Assembly: GCF_006334915.2 (NCBI RefSeq)
Contig: NZ_VDMA02000001.1
Coordinates: 1 to 64,000, forward strand
Origin: Microbispora catharanthi
Lineage (GTDB): Bacteria > Actinomycetota > Actinomycetes > Streptosporangiales > Streptosporangiaceae
Direction of reading: 5' to 3'
DNA length: 64,000 nucleotides
Position numbers and translations under genes: made by a program
Part shown: positions 16,433 through 24,854 of the stretch, in pieces
How positions within the stretch are numbered: position 1 is the first letter of the stretch
Layout of the letters: the number at the start of each line of letters is the position of its first letter
Notes under the pieces: generated by a model
Databases searched by the model: none
What the model was told of the DNA's origin: nothing
What the model saw: only the letters and a program-made list of their open reading frames with translations

Positions 16433-16447
16433 GGGACCAGCGGCCCT
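16433..16447 (+). promoter_or_regulatory. Possible DevR/DosR-type box upstream of universal stress gene
   Basis: GGGACCAGCGGCCCT, 54 bp before the ATG of the universal stress protein, resembles the GGGAC-N-GTCCC style dormancy-regulator box. Universal stress genes are classic DosR targets in mycobacteria. Single imperfect match, so only a suggestion. Confidence 0.35.
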
Positions 16448-16500
16448 GCCCAGGACGAGGCGCAGGCGGTCGGATAGGGGCAGGAGCAGAAGGAGGAGCC

Positions 16501-17358
16501 ATGACCGAACCCGTCGTCGTGGGCACCGACGGATCGCGCGCCGCGGCCGCCGCGGTGGAGTGGGCCGCGGGCGACGCGGCGCGCAAGGGCCTGCCTCTGC
16601 GGATCGTCCACGCGGTCGACCGCCTGCCGTACGAGATCGCGCGCTATCCGATCCCGATCGAGGACCAGCTCGACCGGGCCGGCCGGCGGATCCTGGAGGA
16701 GGCCGAGCAGGCCGTGCGGGAGATCCATCAGGCCGTCCGCGTGACCACCGCCATGATCGAGGGCGACCCCTCCCGGGTGCTGCGTCAGGAGGCCGGGAAC
16801 GCGGCGGAGATGGTGATCGGCGGCAGGGGACACGGCGGGTTCGCCGGCATGCTGCTCGGGTCGGTCGGCATGCACGTCGCCGGTCAGGTCGACGTCCCCG
16901 TCGTCGTGGTGCGCGCCGGGGTGTCGGCGCCCCACGGGCTGGTCGTCGTCGGGATCGACGGCTCCGACGAGGCCGGCGCCGCCCTGACCTACGCGTTCGA
17001 GGAAGCGCGGCTGCGCGACTGCCGCCTGCTCGCCCTGTACGCCTGGCGGCTTCCGGTGCACCCCTTCGCGCCCGAGATCACCTATGACGTCGACGAGGTG
17101 CGCAAGGCCCAGGAGGACTACGTGGCGGGTGCGCTGCGGACCCACCGGGACCGGTATCCCGACGTCGCCGCCGAGATGCGGGCCGTCTGCGGCCACCCGG
17201 TCGACGCGCTGGTCGAGGCCGGGGAGAAGGCCGACCTGCTCGTCGTGGGGTCGCGAGGGCGCGGCGCCGTCGGCGCGACGGTGCTCGGCTCGGTGAGCCG
17301 GGCGGTCCTGCACCACGCGCACTGCCCCGTCGCGGTGGTGCGGCCTCCCCGGAGCTGA
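16501..17358 (+). CDS. Tandem universal stress protein (two UspA domains)
   Basis: 285 residues with two Usp repeats. The first has VVVGTDGSRAAAAAVEWA and the ATP-binding pattern GGRGHGGFAGMLLGS; the second has VVVGIDGSDEAGAALTYAF and GSRGRGAVGATVLGSVSRAV. The G-2x-G-9x-G(S/T) patterns suggest ATP binding in both. ATG 16501 follows AAGGAGGAG. Cytoplasmic. Actinobacterial double-Usp proteins are typically induced by hypoxia or stationary phase. A candidate DevR box lies upstream at 16433. Confidence 0.9.
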   Translation: MTEPVVVGTDGSRAAAAAVEWAAGDAARKGLPLRIVHAVDRLPYEIARYPIPIEDQLDRAGRRILEEAEQAVREIHQAVRVTTAMIEGDPSRVLRQEAGNAAEMVIGGRGHGGFAGMLLGSVGMHVAGQVDVPVVVVRAGVSAPHGLVVVGIDGSDEAGAALTYAFEEARLRDCRLLALYAWRLPVHPFAPEITYDVDEVRKAQEDYVAGALRTHRDRYPDVAAEMRAVCGHPVDALVEAGEKADLLVVGSRGRGAVGATVLGSVSRAVLHHAHCPVAVVRPPRS

Positions 17359-17489
17359 GACCGAGCGCGCACGGTTCACAGGCGAGTTGAGGGTTGCCGA
17401 AGTATCTACTGCGGATTTTCGAGAAAAGCCTCATACACGACTTGAATGAGAAACTTGAAGGAGGAAATCCAGCGAGAAAAGGACCTCGT

Positions 17490-17975
17490 GTGACCGAGAA
17501 CGACGTCATCGAATTCGTGACCGGCCTGCCGGCTGTCGTCGCCTTCACCGCCGCGGAGGACAACGGCGCCCCGCGGGCGGCATGGGGAGACACCTTCTTC
17601 TACTACGACCCCGACGACGAGCCGGCCAACCGGAAGATGCCCTTCGCCACGATCGTCGTGAAGGATTACGAGGGATTCGACACCGCCTCCGACCTGAACC
17701 GCCCCGGCGTCTTCCGGGTCAACATCGGGGTCGGCCGCGCCGTGTTCGAGGAACTGCTCGGCTATCCGCCGGCCGCGCACGCCGGCCACCACGAGGCGCT
17801 GGACTACCGCGTGCCGGACCGCATCCTGCCGCACCCCGTGTACGCCGCCCAGTCGTGGATCTGCGTGCTCAACCCCGGCGACGCCACCGCCACGCGGGTG
17901 CGTGCTCTCCTCACCGACGCGCACGCCCGTGCGGCCGCCCGCCACAGGACGGGTGAGCGCACCACCCGCGCGTGA
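17490..17975 (+). CDS. DUF6194-family protein
   Basis: 161 residues starting GTG 17490 (ENDVIEFVTGLPAVVAFTAA). Blocks AAWGDTFFYYDPDDEP, PFATIVVKDYEGFDTASDLN and GVFRVNIGVGRAVFEELLGY match the DUF6194/DUF6157-like actinobacterial proteins of unknown function, which end with HPVYAAQSWICVLNP. The frame is open upstream to 17394 but that part looks non-coding. AAAGGA precedes the GTG. Soluble, no known catalytic motif. Confidence 0.75.
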   Translation: MTENDVIEFVTGLPAVVAFTAAEDNGAPRAAWGDTFFYYDPDDEPANRKMPFATIVVKDYEGFDTASDLNRPGVFRVNIGVGRAVFEELLGYPPAAHAGHHEALDYRVPDRILPHPVYAAQSWICVLNPGDATATRVRALLTDAHARAAARHRTGERTTRA

Positions 17976-18047
17976 ACCACCCGCATCCGCCGCCGCCCGG
18001 CGGCGGGTGTTAGCGTGGCGCGGGGATGCGATCTTCGAGGAGGTCTC

Positions 18048-18356
18048 ATGTCGGTTCTCGTCGCGTTCAGCGTCACGCCGATCGGCGCCGGTGAGGATGT
18101 CGGCGAGATGGTGGCGGAGGCGGTGCGCGTGGTCCGCGCGTCCGGACTGCCCAACCGCACCGACGCCATGTTCACCACCGTCGAGGGGGAGACGTGGGAC
18201 GAGGTGCTCGGCGTCGTCAAGGACGCGGTCGCCGCCGTGGAGGCCCGCTGCTCCCGCGTCAGCCTGGTGCTCAAGGCCGACGCCCGCGCCGGGCAGGGCA
18301 GGCTCGACGCCAAGGTCGCCACCGTGGAACGCCACCTTGCCGAAGGCGCCTCTTGA
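18048..18356 (+). CDS. Thiamine-binding MTH1187/YkoF-like protein
   Basis: A 102-residue ferredoxin-fold protein with [40 protein letters not shown] and [13 protein letters not shown], the pattern of the MTH1187 (DUF77) family, which binds thiamine or its pyrimidine part. GAGGAGGTC precedes ATG 18048. It stands alone, so a carrier or sensor role cannot be confirmed from context. Confidence 0.8.
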   Translation: MSVLVAFSVTPIGAGEDVGEMVAEAVRVVRASGLPNRTDAMFTTVEGETWDEVLGVVKDAVAAVEARCSRVSLVLKADARAGQGRLDAKVATVERHLAEGAS

Positions 18357-18404
18357 TCACGGCCGGGGGCGCGTGCCGCGCCGCCGCGCACCCCGGGGGA
18401 GCCG

Positions 18405-19088
18405 TCAGGCGGAGGCGGCCAGGGCGGCCTTCAGCGCCGAGCGGGACAGGCGGTCGGCGGCGCGCGTCGTCTCGGGAAGCCGGTGACGCGGGGTCAGGGC
18501 CAGCACGTCGTGGCAGGCGGTCTCCAGGTCGACGCGGTGGCCTACGGAGACGAAGACCGGTTTGACGCCGTCCCGGGTGCGCAGCACCCGGCCGACCACC
18601 TGGCCGTCCAGGAGCAGTTCGCTCCACGAGCCGCGCTCCCGGCCGGGCGGCTCGAAGGAGCCGACGAAGGCCGTCTTGCCGACCCCGATCGTGGGCAGGC
18701 CGGTGAGCACCCCGAGGTGGCAGGCGAGGCCGAACCGCCGTGGATGCGCCAGGCCGTACCCGTCGCAGACGATCAGGTCGGGCGTGACGGTGAGCCGCTC
18801 CAGCGCCTCGACGAGGCTGGGCAGTTCGCGGAAGGCGAGCAGGCCGGGCACGTAGCCGAAGGCGGGCCGTCCCGGCACCGTCACCTGCTCGACCACGTCC
18901 AGGCTCGTCCCGTCGAGCACCACGACCGCGGCGGCCAGCAGGTCGTCGGCGTAGGCCACGTCCACCCCCGCGACCAGGGCGGGGTCACGGGGACCCGGGC
19001 CGGTCAGGTCCAACCGGGGCCGCAGGGCGTCCTGGATCGCCTGCGCCTCCTCGGCCGTGGCCGGAGCGGCGATGGAACAGACCTTCAT
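18405..19088 (-). CDS. nfi: Endonuclease V (deoxyinosine 3'-endonuclease)
   Basis: 227 residues from ATG 19088. Family motifs are visible: VAGVDVAYADDLLAAAVVVL with the first catalytic Asp, GYVPGLLAFRELPSLVEAL with the conserved Glu, LIVCDGYGLAHPRRFGLACH with the second Asp, and GLPTIGVGKTAFVG. The enzyme nicks DNA 3' to deaminated adenine (inosine). The start lies 104 nt inside the 3' end of the upstream MFS frame on the same strand. Confidence 0.9.
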   Translation of the reverse strand: MKVCSIAAPATAEEAQAIQDALRPRLDLTGPGPRDPALVAGVDVAYADDLLAAAVVVLDGTSLDVVEQVTVPGRPAFGYVPGLLAFRELPSLVEALERLTVTPDLIVCDGYGLAHPRRFGLACHLGVLTGLPTIGVGKTAFVGSFEPPGRERGSWSELLLDGQVVGRVLRTRDGVKPVFVSVGHRVDLETACHDVLALTPRHRLPETTRAADRLSRSALKAALAASA

Positions 19089-20358
19089 GCGGGAACGATA
19101 GACGCCACCGGCGAGCGCGGCGGAGCGACCCCGTCGATCCTGCATCGTGGTCGGCCGCGGACCGCCGGGCCCGCAGCAGCGGGACGGCGGCGGCGAGCGC
19201 GGCGACGGTGGCGAGTGCCGCGGGCGCGACGCCGCCCAGCTCGGCCAGCCGCTCCGCGGGGCCCTCCAGGAGGCCCGCCACGCCGTCGGCCAGAGTCGTG
19301 AGGACGATCAGCAGGGCGCCCGTGCGCCCGAGCAGCCGGTGAGGCGTGACGGCCTGCCGGTGGCTGAGCAGGGCGACGGAGGCGATCAGCGTCCCGGTCG
19401 CCGGGACGGCCGTCCCGAGGACATACCAGATCCACCCCGGCCCGGTCCCGGACATGGCGAGCAGCAGGGTGAACGGCGCGCTCACGAGCAGGGCCCACCA
19501 GGCCAGGCGGAAGGTCCCGAGCCTCCGGTGCAGCAGCACGGCGAGCAGCGCCCCGAGGACGGGCGGGATGTACGCCGGCGCGCTCATCAGCCACCGGGCG
19601 AACTCGCTGTTCGCCCCGCTCAGGTCGCGGAACGCCGTTTCCCACGCCCCGCCCGCCACCGCGTCGGCGATCTCGCCGAGCAGGGCCGACAGCACCAGAC
19701 AGAGGGCGATCGCCCGCAGCGCCGGATGCCGGACCGTGAAGCGGATCCCCTCCGCCGTCTCCCGCCACAGTCCAGCCCTGGGCGGCGGCGGCCTCTCGAC
19801 GGCGGAGACACCCCGGAACAGCGCCGCCGCCGCGGCCAACGCCAGGCCGACGGCGAACAGGAACGCGGAACCCTGCCAGAAGGTCCCGGTCAGCCTTTTC
19901 GGCATGACGACGATCTGCGGCAGCAGGGCCAGCAGCAGAACGTTCGCCGGAAGCAGGCGCTCGCGCCGTACGACGGACGGCAGGTACGCGTCCCGGCCGA
20001 GTCCTGTCACCATCGCCAGGACGCCGCTCGCCGGCATCACCGCGAGGAGAAGCGGCCAGGTGGGTGCTCCGAGAGCTCCGGCCGCCGAGACGGACGTGAG
20101 GGCCGCCGCTCCCAGCAGCGCCGACACCACCAGGACGGACAGGCGGCGCGTCCGGTCGATCAGCACTCCCAGCGGCAGCGCCAGCACGAGGATCGCGACC
20201 GGCTCCACGGTCCTGTCGGACATGACGAGGACCTTCAACGAGATTCTCCGGTCAGCGGTCCACAGAGCCGGTTCGGCCAGCGAGTAGGAGACGCAGACGA
20301 TGACTGCGGCGAGCGCGAAGAGCGCGAACCGCCGTCGTGCGGGGCTGGGGGAGGCCAT
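18985..20358 (-). CDS. MFS transporter with overlapping C-terminal extension
   Basis: Twelve predicted membrane helices over residues ~10-410 (ALFALAAVIVCVSYSLAEPA, VAILVLALPLGVLIDRTRRL with the MFS loop motif, VAPAALATVAALAAAVPLLRA as last helix). ATG 20358 gives a sensible short N-terminus; an ATG/GTG at 20394 is possible. After the last helix the frame runs on for ~45 Arg/Gly-rich residues (LSFPHEGLFHRRSGHGRGGA) that overlap the start of endonuclease V by 104 nt. This tail is probably read-through of a mutated stop or a frameshift and not a true domain. Substrate unknown; resembles drug-efflux MVF/macrolide-type exporters. Confidence 0.8.
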   Translation of the reverse strand: MASPSPARRRFALFALAAVIVCVSYSLAEPALWTADRRISLKVLVMSDRTVEPVAILVLALPLGVLIDRTRRLSVLVVSALLGAAALTSVSAAGALGAPTWPLLLAVMPASGVLAMVTGLGRDAYLPSVVRRERLLPANVLLLALLPQIVVMPKRLTGTFWQGSAFLFAVGLALAAAAALFRGVSAVERPPPPRAGLWRETAEGIRFTVRHPALRAIALCLVLSALLGEIADAVAGGAWETAFRDLSGANSEFARWLMSAPAYIPPVLGALLAVLLHRRLGTFRLAWWALLVSAPFTLLLAMSGTGPGWIWYVLGTAVPATGTLIASVALLSHRQAVTPHRLLGRTGALLIVLTTLADGVAGLLEGPAERLAELGGVAPAALATVAALAAAVPLLRARRSAADHDAGSTGSLRRARRWRLSFPHEGLFHRRSGHGRGGAGDPGRPAAPVGPDRPGSP

Positions 20359-20412
20359 CCGGCGATCTTCGCCGCGACCGTCCGGTCCGCGCAAACCGCG
20401 CCGGCAGCCGCG

Positions 20413-21318
20413 TCAGTAGCCCCGAGCCGGATCGATCCGGCCCAGCAGCGGCTCCCCCCGCAGGTAGCGGGCGACGTTCTCGCGCACGCGCTCGGCGAGG
20501 CTCTCGGTGAGGCGGACCTGCGGGTTGGCGCTGTGCGACGTGATGAGCGCGTTCGGCTCGGTCCACAGGCCGTGCCCGTCCGGCAGCGGCTCGGGGTCGG
20601 TGACGTCGAGGGCGGCGCCGCCGATCTCGCCGGCGCGCAGCGCGGCGAGCAGGGCGTCGGTGTCGACGAGCTCGCCCCGGGCCACGTTGACCAGCCACGC
20701 GTGCGGGCCCAGGGCGCGCAGCTCGTCCCGCCCGACCATCCGGTAGGTCTCCGGGGTGGCGGGCGCGGCCAGGATGACGTGATCCGCCCGTGGCCAGACG
20801 GCGGCCAGGCCGTCGAACGGCACGGTCGCGGCCGCGCCCTCCACGGGCTCGCCCGAGCGGTTGACCGCGAGGACGTTCGCCCCGAGGGCGCGCAGCGCGG
20901 GGATGACCGCCCTGCCGATCCCGCCCGCGCCGACGACGGCCACCGTGCTTCCGCGCAGCGTGCCGGGCTGGTCGCGCTGCCACGTACGGCTCCGGGCGGC
21001 GGCGGGCAGCCGGTGCACCCCGGCCAGCAGCAGGGCGAGGGCGTGCTCGGCGACCTGCGGGGCGTAGGCACCCGCAGCCGAGCACCACACGCGCGTGGAG
21101 TCGACGAGCCCCTCCCGCGTCCACCGTTCGACGCCCGCGGAGGGCAGCTGGACCCAGCGCACGCTCGGCGTCAGGTAGTCCCGCACGCCCTCCGGCCGCG
21201 AGTCGGTCCAGACCAGCGCCTCCGCCCGGCGGGGATCGCCGACCACCTCACCACCGGCGGCGCGGACGGATTCGACGATCAGAGGCGGGTCCGCCGGGGC
21301 CACACAGACGGTGAGCAC
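20413..21318 (-). CDS. D-isomer specific 2-hydroxyacid dehydrogenase
   Basis: 301 residues from GTG 21318 (AGGAAGGGA upstream). The NAD fold shows VAVVGAGGIGRAVIPALRAL; the catalytic Arg is in WLVNVARGELVDTDALLAAL, the Glu in DVTDPEPLPDG, and His in NALITSHSANPQ. The lack of a standard N-terminal ACT or extension and the ~300 aa size fit the short GhrA-like hydroxypyruvate/glyoxylate reductase branch. Substrate not determinable. Confidence 0.85.
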   Translation of the reverse strand: MLTVCVAPADPPLIVESVRAAGGEVVGDPRRAEALVWTDSRPEGVRDYLTPSVRWVQLPSAGVERWTREGLVDSTRVWCSAAGAYAPQVAEHALALLLAGVHRLPAAARSRTWQRDQPGTLRGSTVAVVGAGGIGRAVIPALRALGANVLAVNRSGEPVEGAAATVPFDGLAAVWPRADHVILAAPATPETYRMVGRDELRALGPHAWLVNVARGELVDTDALLAALRAGEIGGAALDVTDPEPLPDGHGLWTEPNALITSHSANPQVRLTESLAERVRENVARYLRGEPLLGRIDPARGY

Positions 21319-21442
21319 GCCTGTCCCTTCCTGGTCGCGCCGGGCGCCTCGCGGCGCGGCTTTCCTCCCCAAGAGTATGATCCGCCCGCTTCGGCCGATC
21401 ACCGGCCCGGCTCATCGCGATCAGGACGGGGACCCTGCGCGG

Positions 21443-22594
21443 TCAGCGGCCGTTGTTCGGGTGCAGGACCACCTTGGTCCAGCCCTTCTCCCGAGCGTCG
21501 AAGTGCGCGTACGCCTCGGGCGCGTCGTCGAGGTCCAGCTCGTGCGAGACGATCCAGGACGGCCGGGCGCCGGCCTCGTGGATGAGGGCGCACAGCTGGC
21601 GGTTGTAGTTCTTGACGTTGCACTGGCCGGTGCTCATCGTCTGGCCCTTGTACCAGAAGGTCCCGTAGTCGATGGCCATCTCTCCCCGCTTGTAGAGGTC
21701 GTTCCCGCCGCCGGGGTCGCGAGGGAGGAAGAGGCCGACGACGGCGATGTTCCCGGTGAACTTCACCGACTTGACCAGGTCGTTGAGCGTCATGTTGGGA
21801 CGCTCCGAGCCTTCCGGGTCGTGCGCCTGGAAGCCCACGCACTCGCAGCCCCGGTCGGCGCCGATCCCCTGGGTGAGCTCCAGGACCTGCTCGACGGGGG
21901 AGGAGCGGGAGTCGTCGATCGGGATCGCGCCGATCTCCTCCGCCTTGGCCAGCCGGTCCTGATGGTGGTCGATGACCATCACGCCGCTCGCGTTCCTGAG
22001 CAGGGCGGAGTAGGCGGCCATCAGGCCGACCGGGCCCGCGCCGTAGATCACGACGGTGTCGCCCGGCTGCACGCAGGCGAGCATGGTCGCGTGCCAGCCG
22101 GTGGGCCAGACGTCGGCCAGCATGACGTAGTCGGTCTGCTTCTCCCGCGCGTCCTCCGGCAGGATGAGGCAGTTGAAGTCCCCGTACGGCACCCGCAGCA
22201 GCTCGGCCTGGCCGCCGTTGTACGGGCCCATGTCGGCGTAGCCGTACGCGGCGCCGGCCAGGCCCGGTACGGGGTTGGTGGTCAGGCAGAAGGCTGTCAG
22301 GCCCTTCTCGCAGTTGGCGCAGAAGCCGCAGGAGATGTTGAACGGCAGGCACACCATGTCGCCGACCTTGACCCGGTCGACGGCGTCCCCGATCTCCACG
22401 ACCTCGCCGAGGTTCTCGTGACCGAGGACCCGGCCCCGCGCGAAATTGGTCCGGCCCTCGTACATGTGCAGGTCGGACCCGCAGATGTTGGAGGTGGTGA
22501 CGCGGACGAGCACGTCGGTATGCCGTTCGATCCGGGCATCCGGAACGGTGGTGACTTTGACCTGTCGAGGGCCTTCGTAGACCACGGCTTTCAT
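21443..22594 (-). CDS. Zinc-dependent, glutathione-independent formaldehyde dehydrogenase
   Basis: 383 residues, MDR alcohol dehydrogenase family. Catalytic zinc site NICGSDLHMYEGR (Cys) and GHENLGEVVEIGD (His-Glu); structural zinc-type cluster CGFCANCEKGLTAFC; NAD fold VVIYGAGPVGLMAAYSALL. The run HPEGSER-like region (FQAHDPEGSERPNMTLNDL) is typical of FdhA-type enzymes that oxidise formaldehyde with NAD without a thiol cofactor. ATG 22594 chosen; ATG/GTG at 22606 adds four residues. No operon partner. Confidence 0.85.
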   Translation of the reverse strand: MKAVVYEGPRQVKVTTVPDARIERHTDVLVRVTTSNICGSDLHMYEGRTNFARGRVLGHENLGEVVEIGDAVDRVKVGDMVCLPFNISCGFCANCEKGLTAFCLTTNPVPGLAGAAYGYADMGPYNGGQAELLRVPYGDFNCLILPEDAREKQTDYVMLADVWPTGWHATMLACVQPGDTVVIYGAGPVGLMAAYSALLRNASGVMVIDHHQDRLAKAEEIGAIPIDDSRSSPVEQVLELTQGIGADRGCECVGFQAHDPEGSERPNMTLNDLVKSVKFTGNIAVVGLFLPRDPGGGNDLYKRGEMAIDYGTFWYKGQTMSTGQCNVKNYNRQLCALIHEAGARPSWIVSHELDLDDAPEAYAHFDAREKGWTKVVLHPNNGR

Positions 22595-22771
22595 GGCTAC
22601 TCTCAAACGCGATCGTGACGGCGGACGCGTGTCGATGCGGCGCGCTGCGCGGCCCGCTTTCCGCGACGGCGGCCCAGTGCCGATACGTACCGGGCCGATG
22701 CGTTCCGGGCCTCCGTGCCCACGCTGTATCGATGTGAGAGGCGTACCCCGCCGGGTGGGGAGAAAACGGGT

Positions 22772-23902
22772 CTAACCGTGCGGGAACCGGAGGGGGAGCC
22801 GGGCGCCGAGCACGAAGCCGCCCTCGGGAGTCGGTCCGGAGAAGAAGCGGCCCTGCGCGAGGGAGACGCGCTCCCGGATTCCGGCCAGGCCGTACCCGCC
22901 GCCGAGGGAGGGCGCCGCCCTGACCGTCTTCCCGCCGGGGTCGGCGCGGTCCGGCGTGTCGACCACGGAGACGGCCACCTGGTCGCCGCTGACCTCGCAG
23001 GTGACATGTACGAGGGAGTCCGGTGCGTGCTTGCGCACGTTGTTGAGCCCCTCCTGCACCAGGCGGTAGCACGCGTGCGAGACCTGTCGCGGCAGCGCCC
23101 CCGGGGGAGCGTCGAGGTGGAGATCGACCTTGAGCCCGCTCGCCTGGGCCTCGCCGACCAGCCGGGCGATCGCCTCGGTGCCCTCGGCGAGGTCCCCGTC
23201 CTCGCGCCGGAGCACGGTGAGCAACTGACGCAGTTCGCCGAGCGCCTGCACGCCCTTGTCCTCGATGGCCGCCGTCAGCTCCCGGATCTCGCCCGGCTCG
23301 GTGGCGTCACGGGCCATGCCCGCGTTGAGCACCATGGCGGTGACCGCGTGGGTGACGGTGTCGTGCATCTCCCTGGCGATCTTGCGGCGCTCCTCGGAGG
23401 CGGCGATCTCCTCGCGTTCGCGTACGCCGACACGCAGATCCCGGATGAGTCGCCGGTAGGCGTACACCCAGGTGCCGACCACCGCGGGCAGGTAGATGAG
23501 GGTCAGCGCGCGGACGAGGTTCAAGTAGATCGAGTGGTCGGTGTGAGGGTTGCGGTAGTCGACGGCGAAGTAGACCACCGTCAGGGCCAGGGCGACGTAC
23601 TGCCACCGGCGCACCCGATGCTCGGCGGTCATCGAGAAGACGGCGAGGATCATCGGCACGACCTGCCCGGTGACGCAGGCGCACGCGGCCGAGGCGACGA
23701 TCGCGGGCCAGGGGGTGCGGCGCCGCACCAGCATGGCCGCCGCGGTGATCACCCCTGTCGCGATCTCGAGCCCGTCCGGCGCGCCGCCCCAGATGGAGAA
23801 GCTGTAACCGATGAGCGTGGTGGGGACGGTGAACGCGATGACGGCCGCGGCCAGCGCCGCGTCCACGAACCAGTCGCGGTGCACGCCCCGTATGTTCCAC
23901 AT
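22772..23902 (-). CDS. Orphan NarL-type sensor histidine kinase
   Basis: 376 residues. Four to five N-terminal membrane segments (LAAAVIAFTVPTTLIGYSF, IVASAACACVTGQVVPMILA, LTLIYLPAVVGTWVYAYRRL), then HisKA_3 with the phospho-acceptor in RRKIAREMHDTVTHAVTAMV and an HATPase domain (RLVQEGLNNVRKHAPDSLVH, GGGYGLAGIRERVSLAQGRF). ATG 23902 is chosen because similarity begins at WNIRGVHRDWF; the longer frame runs antisense into the TetR gene. No response regulator is adjacent. The closest trace in this window is the broken fragment at 40346. Sensory ligand unknown. Confidence 0.85.
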   Translation of the reverse strand: MWNIRGVHRDWFVDAALAAAVIAFTVPTTLIGYSFSIWGGAPDGLEIATGVITAAAMLVRRRTPWPAIVASAACACVTGQVVPMILAVFSMTAEHRVRRWQYVALALTVVYFAVDYRNPHTDHSIYLNLVRALTLIYLPAVVGTWVYAYRRLIRDLRVGVREREEIAASEERRKIAREMHDTVTHAVTAMVLNAGMARDATEPGEIRELTAAIEDKGVQALGELRQLLTVLRREDGDLAEGTEAIARLVGEAQASGLKVDLHLDAPPGALPRQVSHACYRLVQEGLNNVRKHAPDSLVHVTCEVSGDQVAVSVVDTPDRADPGGKTVRAAPSLGGGYGLAGIRERVSLAQGRFFSGPTPEGGFVLGARLPLRFPHG

Positions 23903-24001
23903 TCTGCTAGTTTGCGGCTTTTGCCCGGTGCTCGTCACATCGGCCTTCCCTTTTGCGGATGCCGGACGCCGCAGGGGGGCGGGCGCGGTCTTGACGCAAT
24001 C

Positions 24002-24017
24002 AAATGAACGACCATTT
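24002..24017. promoter_or_regulatory. TetR-type operator before the TetR-ferredoxin-P450 unit
   Basis: AAATG-AACGAC-CATTT, a 5-bp perfect inverted repeat ten bases before the GTG start, in an otherwise GC-rich region. This location suits autoregulation by the TetR protein it precedes, and could also affect the divergent kinase gene. Confidence 0.6.
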
Positions 24018-24026
24018 AATTCCGTC

Positions 24027-24656
24027 GTGGGCCGGATCGCGGGTGTCACCGCCGCCGAGACGCGAGAGCGGCTGCTCCGTGCGGCCGCCGACGTGTTCGC
24101 CCGGCGCGGGTACGACGGCACGCGCGTGGCCGACATCGCCGCAGAGGCCGGGGTGAGCAACGGCGCCCTCTACGCGCACTTCGGCTCGAAGGCCGAGCTG
24201 ATCGTGGCCGCGCTGCGCGCCCACGGGCCCCGGCTCCTGGCCGACCTGCTGGCCGCCGACCCCGACCGGCCGGTCGCCGACCTGCTCGTCGCCGTGGGCC
24301 GCCGACTCCCTCGCCGTCCCGACGCCCGCGGCTCCCTGATCGTCGAGGCGCTCGTCGCGGCCCGCCGCGACGAGGACGTGGCCCGTCCGATGCACGACTA
24401 CGTCGGCGAGCGGGCCGGCTGGCTCGCCGGGCTCGTCCGCGCCGCCCAGGACGACGGCGAGATCGATCCGGTGCTCTCCCCCGGCGCCGTCGCCCATTTC
24501 TGTCTCCTGCTCGCGATGGGCAGCGCACTCCTCACGCCGGACCTGCACGCGGTCGGCGACGAGGAGTGGACCGCCCTGCTCACCCGCCTCGTCACCGCCA
24601 TCGCCCCGACCGACCCCACTCCGCGGACGCCACTGAGAAAAGGGGAGCACCAGTGA
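24027..24656 (+). CDS. TetR-family regulator of the P450 operon
   Basis: 209 residues. HTH: ETRERLLRAAADVFARRGYD, VADIAAEAGVSNGALYAHFG, with a helical ligand domain ending RKGEHQ. GTG 24027 is the best start since it lies just after a palindromic operator and the HTH begins at residue ~10; upstream frame is antisense to the kinase gene. TGA overlaps the ferredoxin GTG by four bases (GTGA), so the regulator is cotranscribed with the ferredoxin and P450 it probably represses. The inducing ligand may be the P450 substrate (inference). Confidence 0.85.
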   Translation: MGRIAGVTAAETRERLLRAAADVFARRGYDGTRVADIAAEAGVSNGALYAHFGSKAELIVAALRAHGPRLLADLLAADPDRPVADLLVAVGRRLPRRPDARGSLIVEALVAARRDEDVARPMHDYVGERAGWLAGLVRAAQDDGEIDPVLSPGAVAHFCLLLAMGSALLTPDLHAVGDEEWTALLTRLVTAIAPTDPTPRTPLRKGEHQ

Positions 24657-24853
24657 AAGTGCAGATCGATCCCGAGCGCTGCCAGGGACACGGCCGCTGC
24701 TACGACCTGTCGCCCGACCTGTTCACCGAGGACGACGAGGGCTATGGCCAGGTCGCCGGCGACGGCGTCGTGCCGGCGGGCGGCGAGCGCGCGGCGCGGG
24801 TCGCGGCCTCCAACTGCCCGGAGAAGGCGATCGTCCTTGTCGAGGAGGCCTGA
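24653..24853 (+). CDS. [3Fe-4S] ferredoxin
   Basis: 66 residues with Cys in RCQGHGRCYDLSPDLF and a third in ASNCPEKAIVLVEEA, the spacing of single-cluster 3Fe-4S ferredoxins that serve actinobacterial P450s (the second Cys of a 4Fe-4S site is replaced). GTG start overlaps the TetR stop; the P450 ATG follows after one base. It would carry electrons from a ferredoxin reductase, which is not in this window, to the P450. Confidence 0.9.
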   Translation: MKVQIDPERCQGHGRCYDLSPDLFTEDDEGYGQVAGDGVVPAGGERAARVAASNCPEKAIVLVEEA

Positions 24854-24854
24854 C

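Noticed and set aside
17394-17489. N-terminal extension of the DUF6194 gene
   Set aside because: Lower-GC sequence without third-position bias; similarity starts at GTG 17490.
22593-22771. Small plus-strand gene between the dehydrogenase and kinase
   Set aside because: The stretch looks like a promoter/intergenic region; no RBS and no family pattern.
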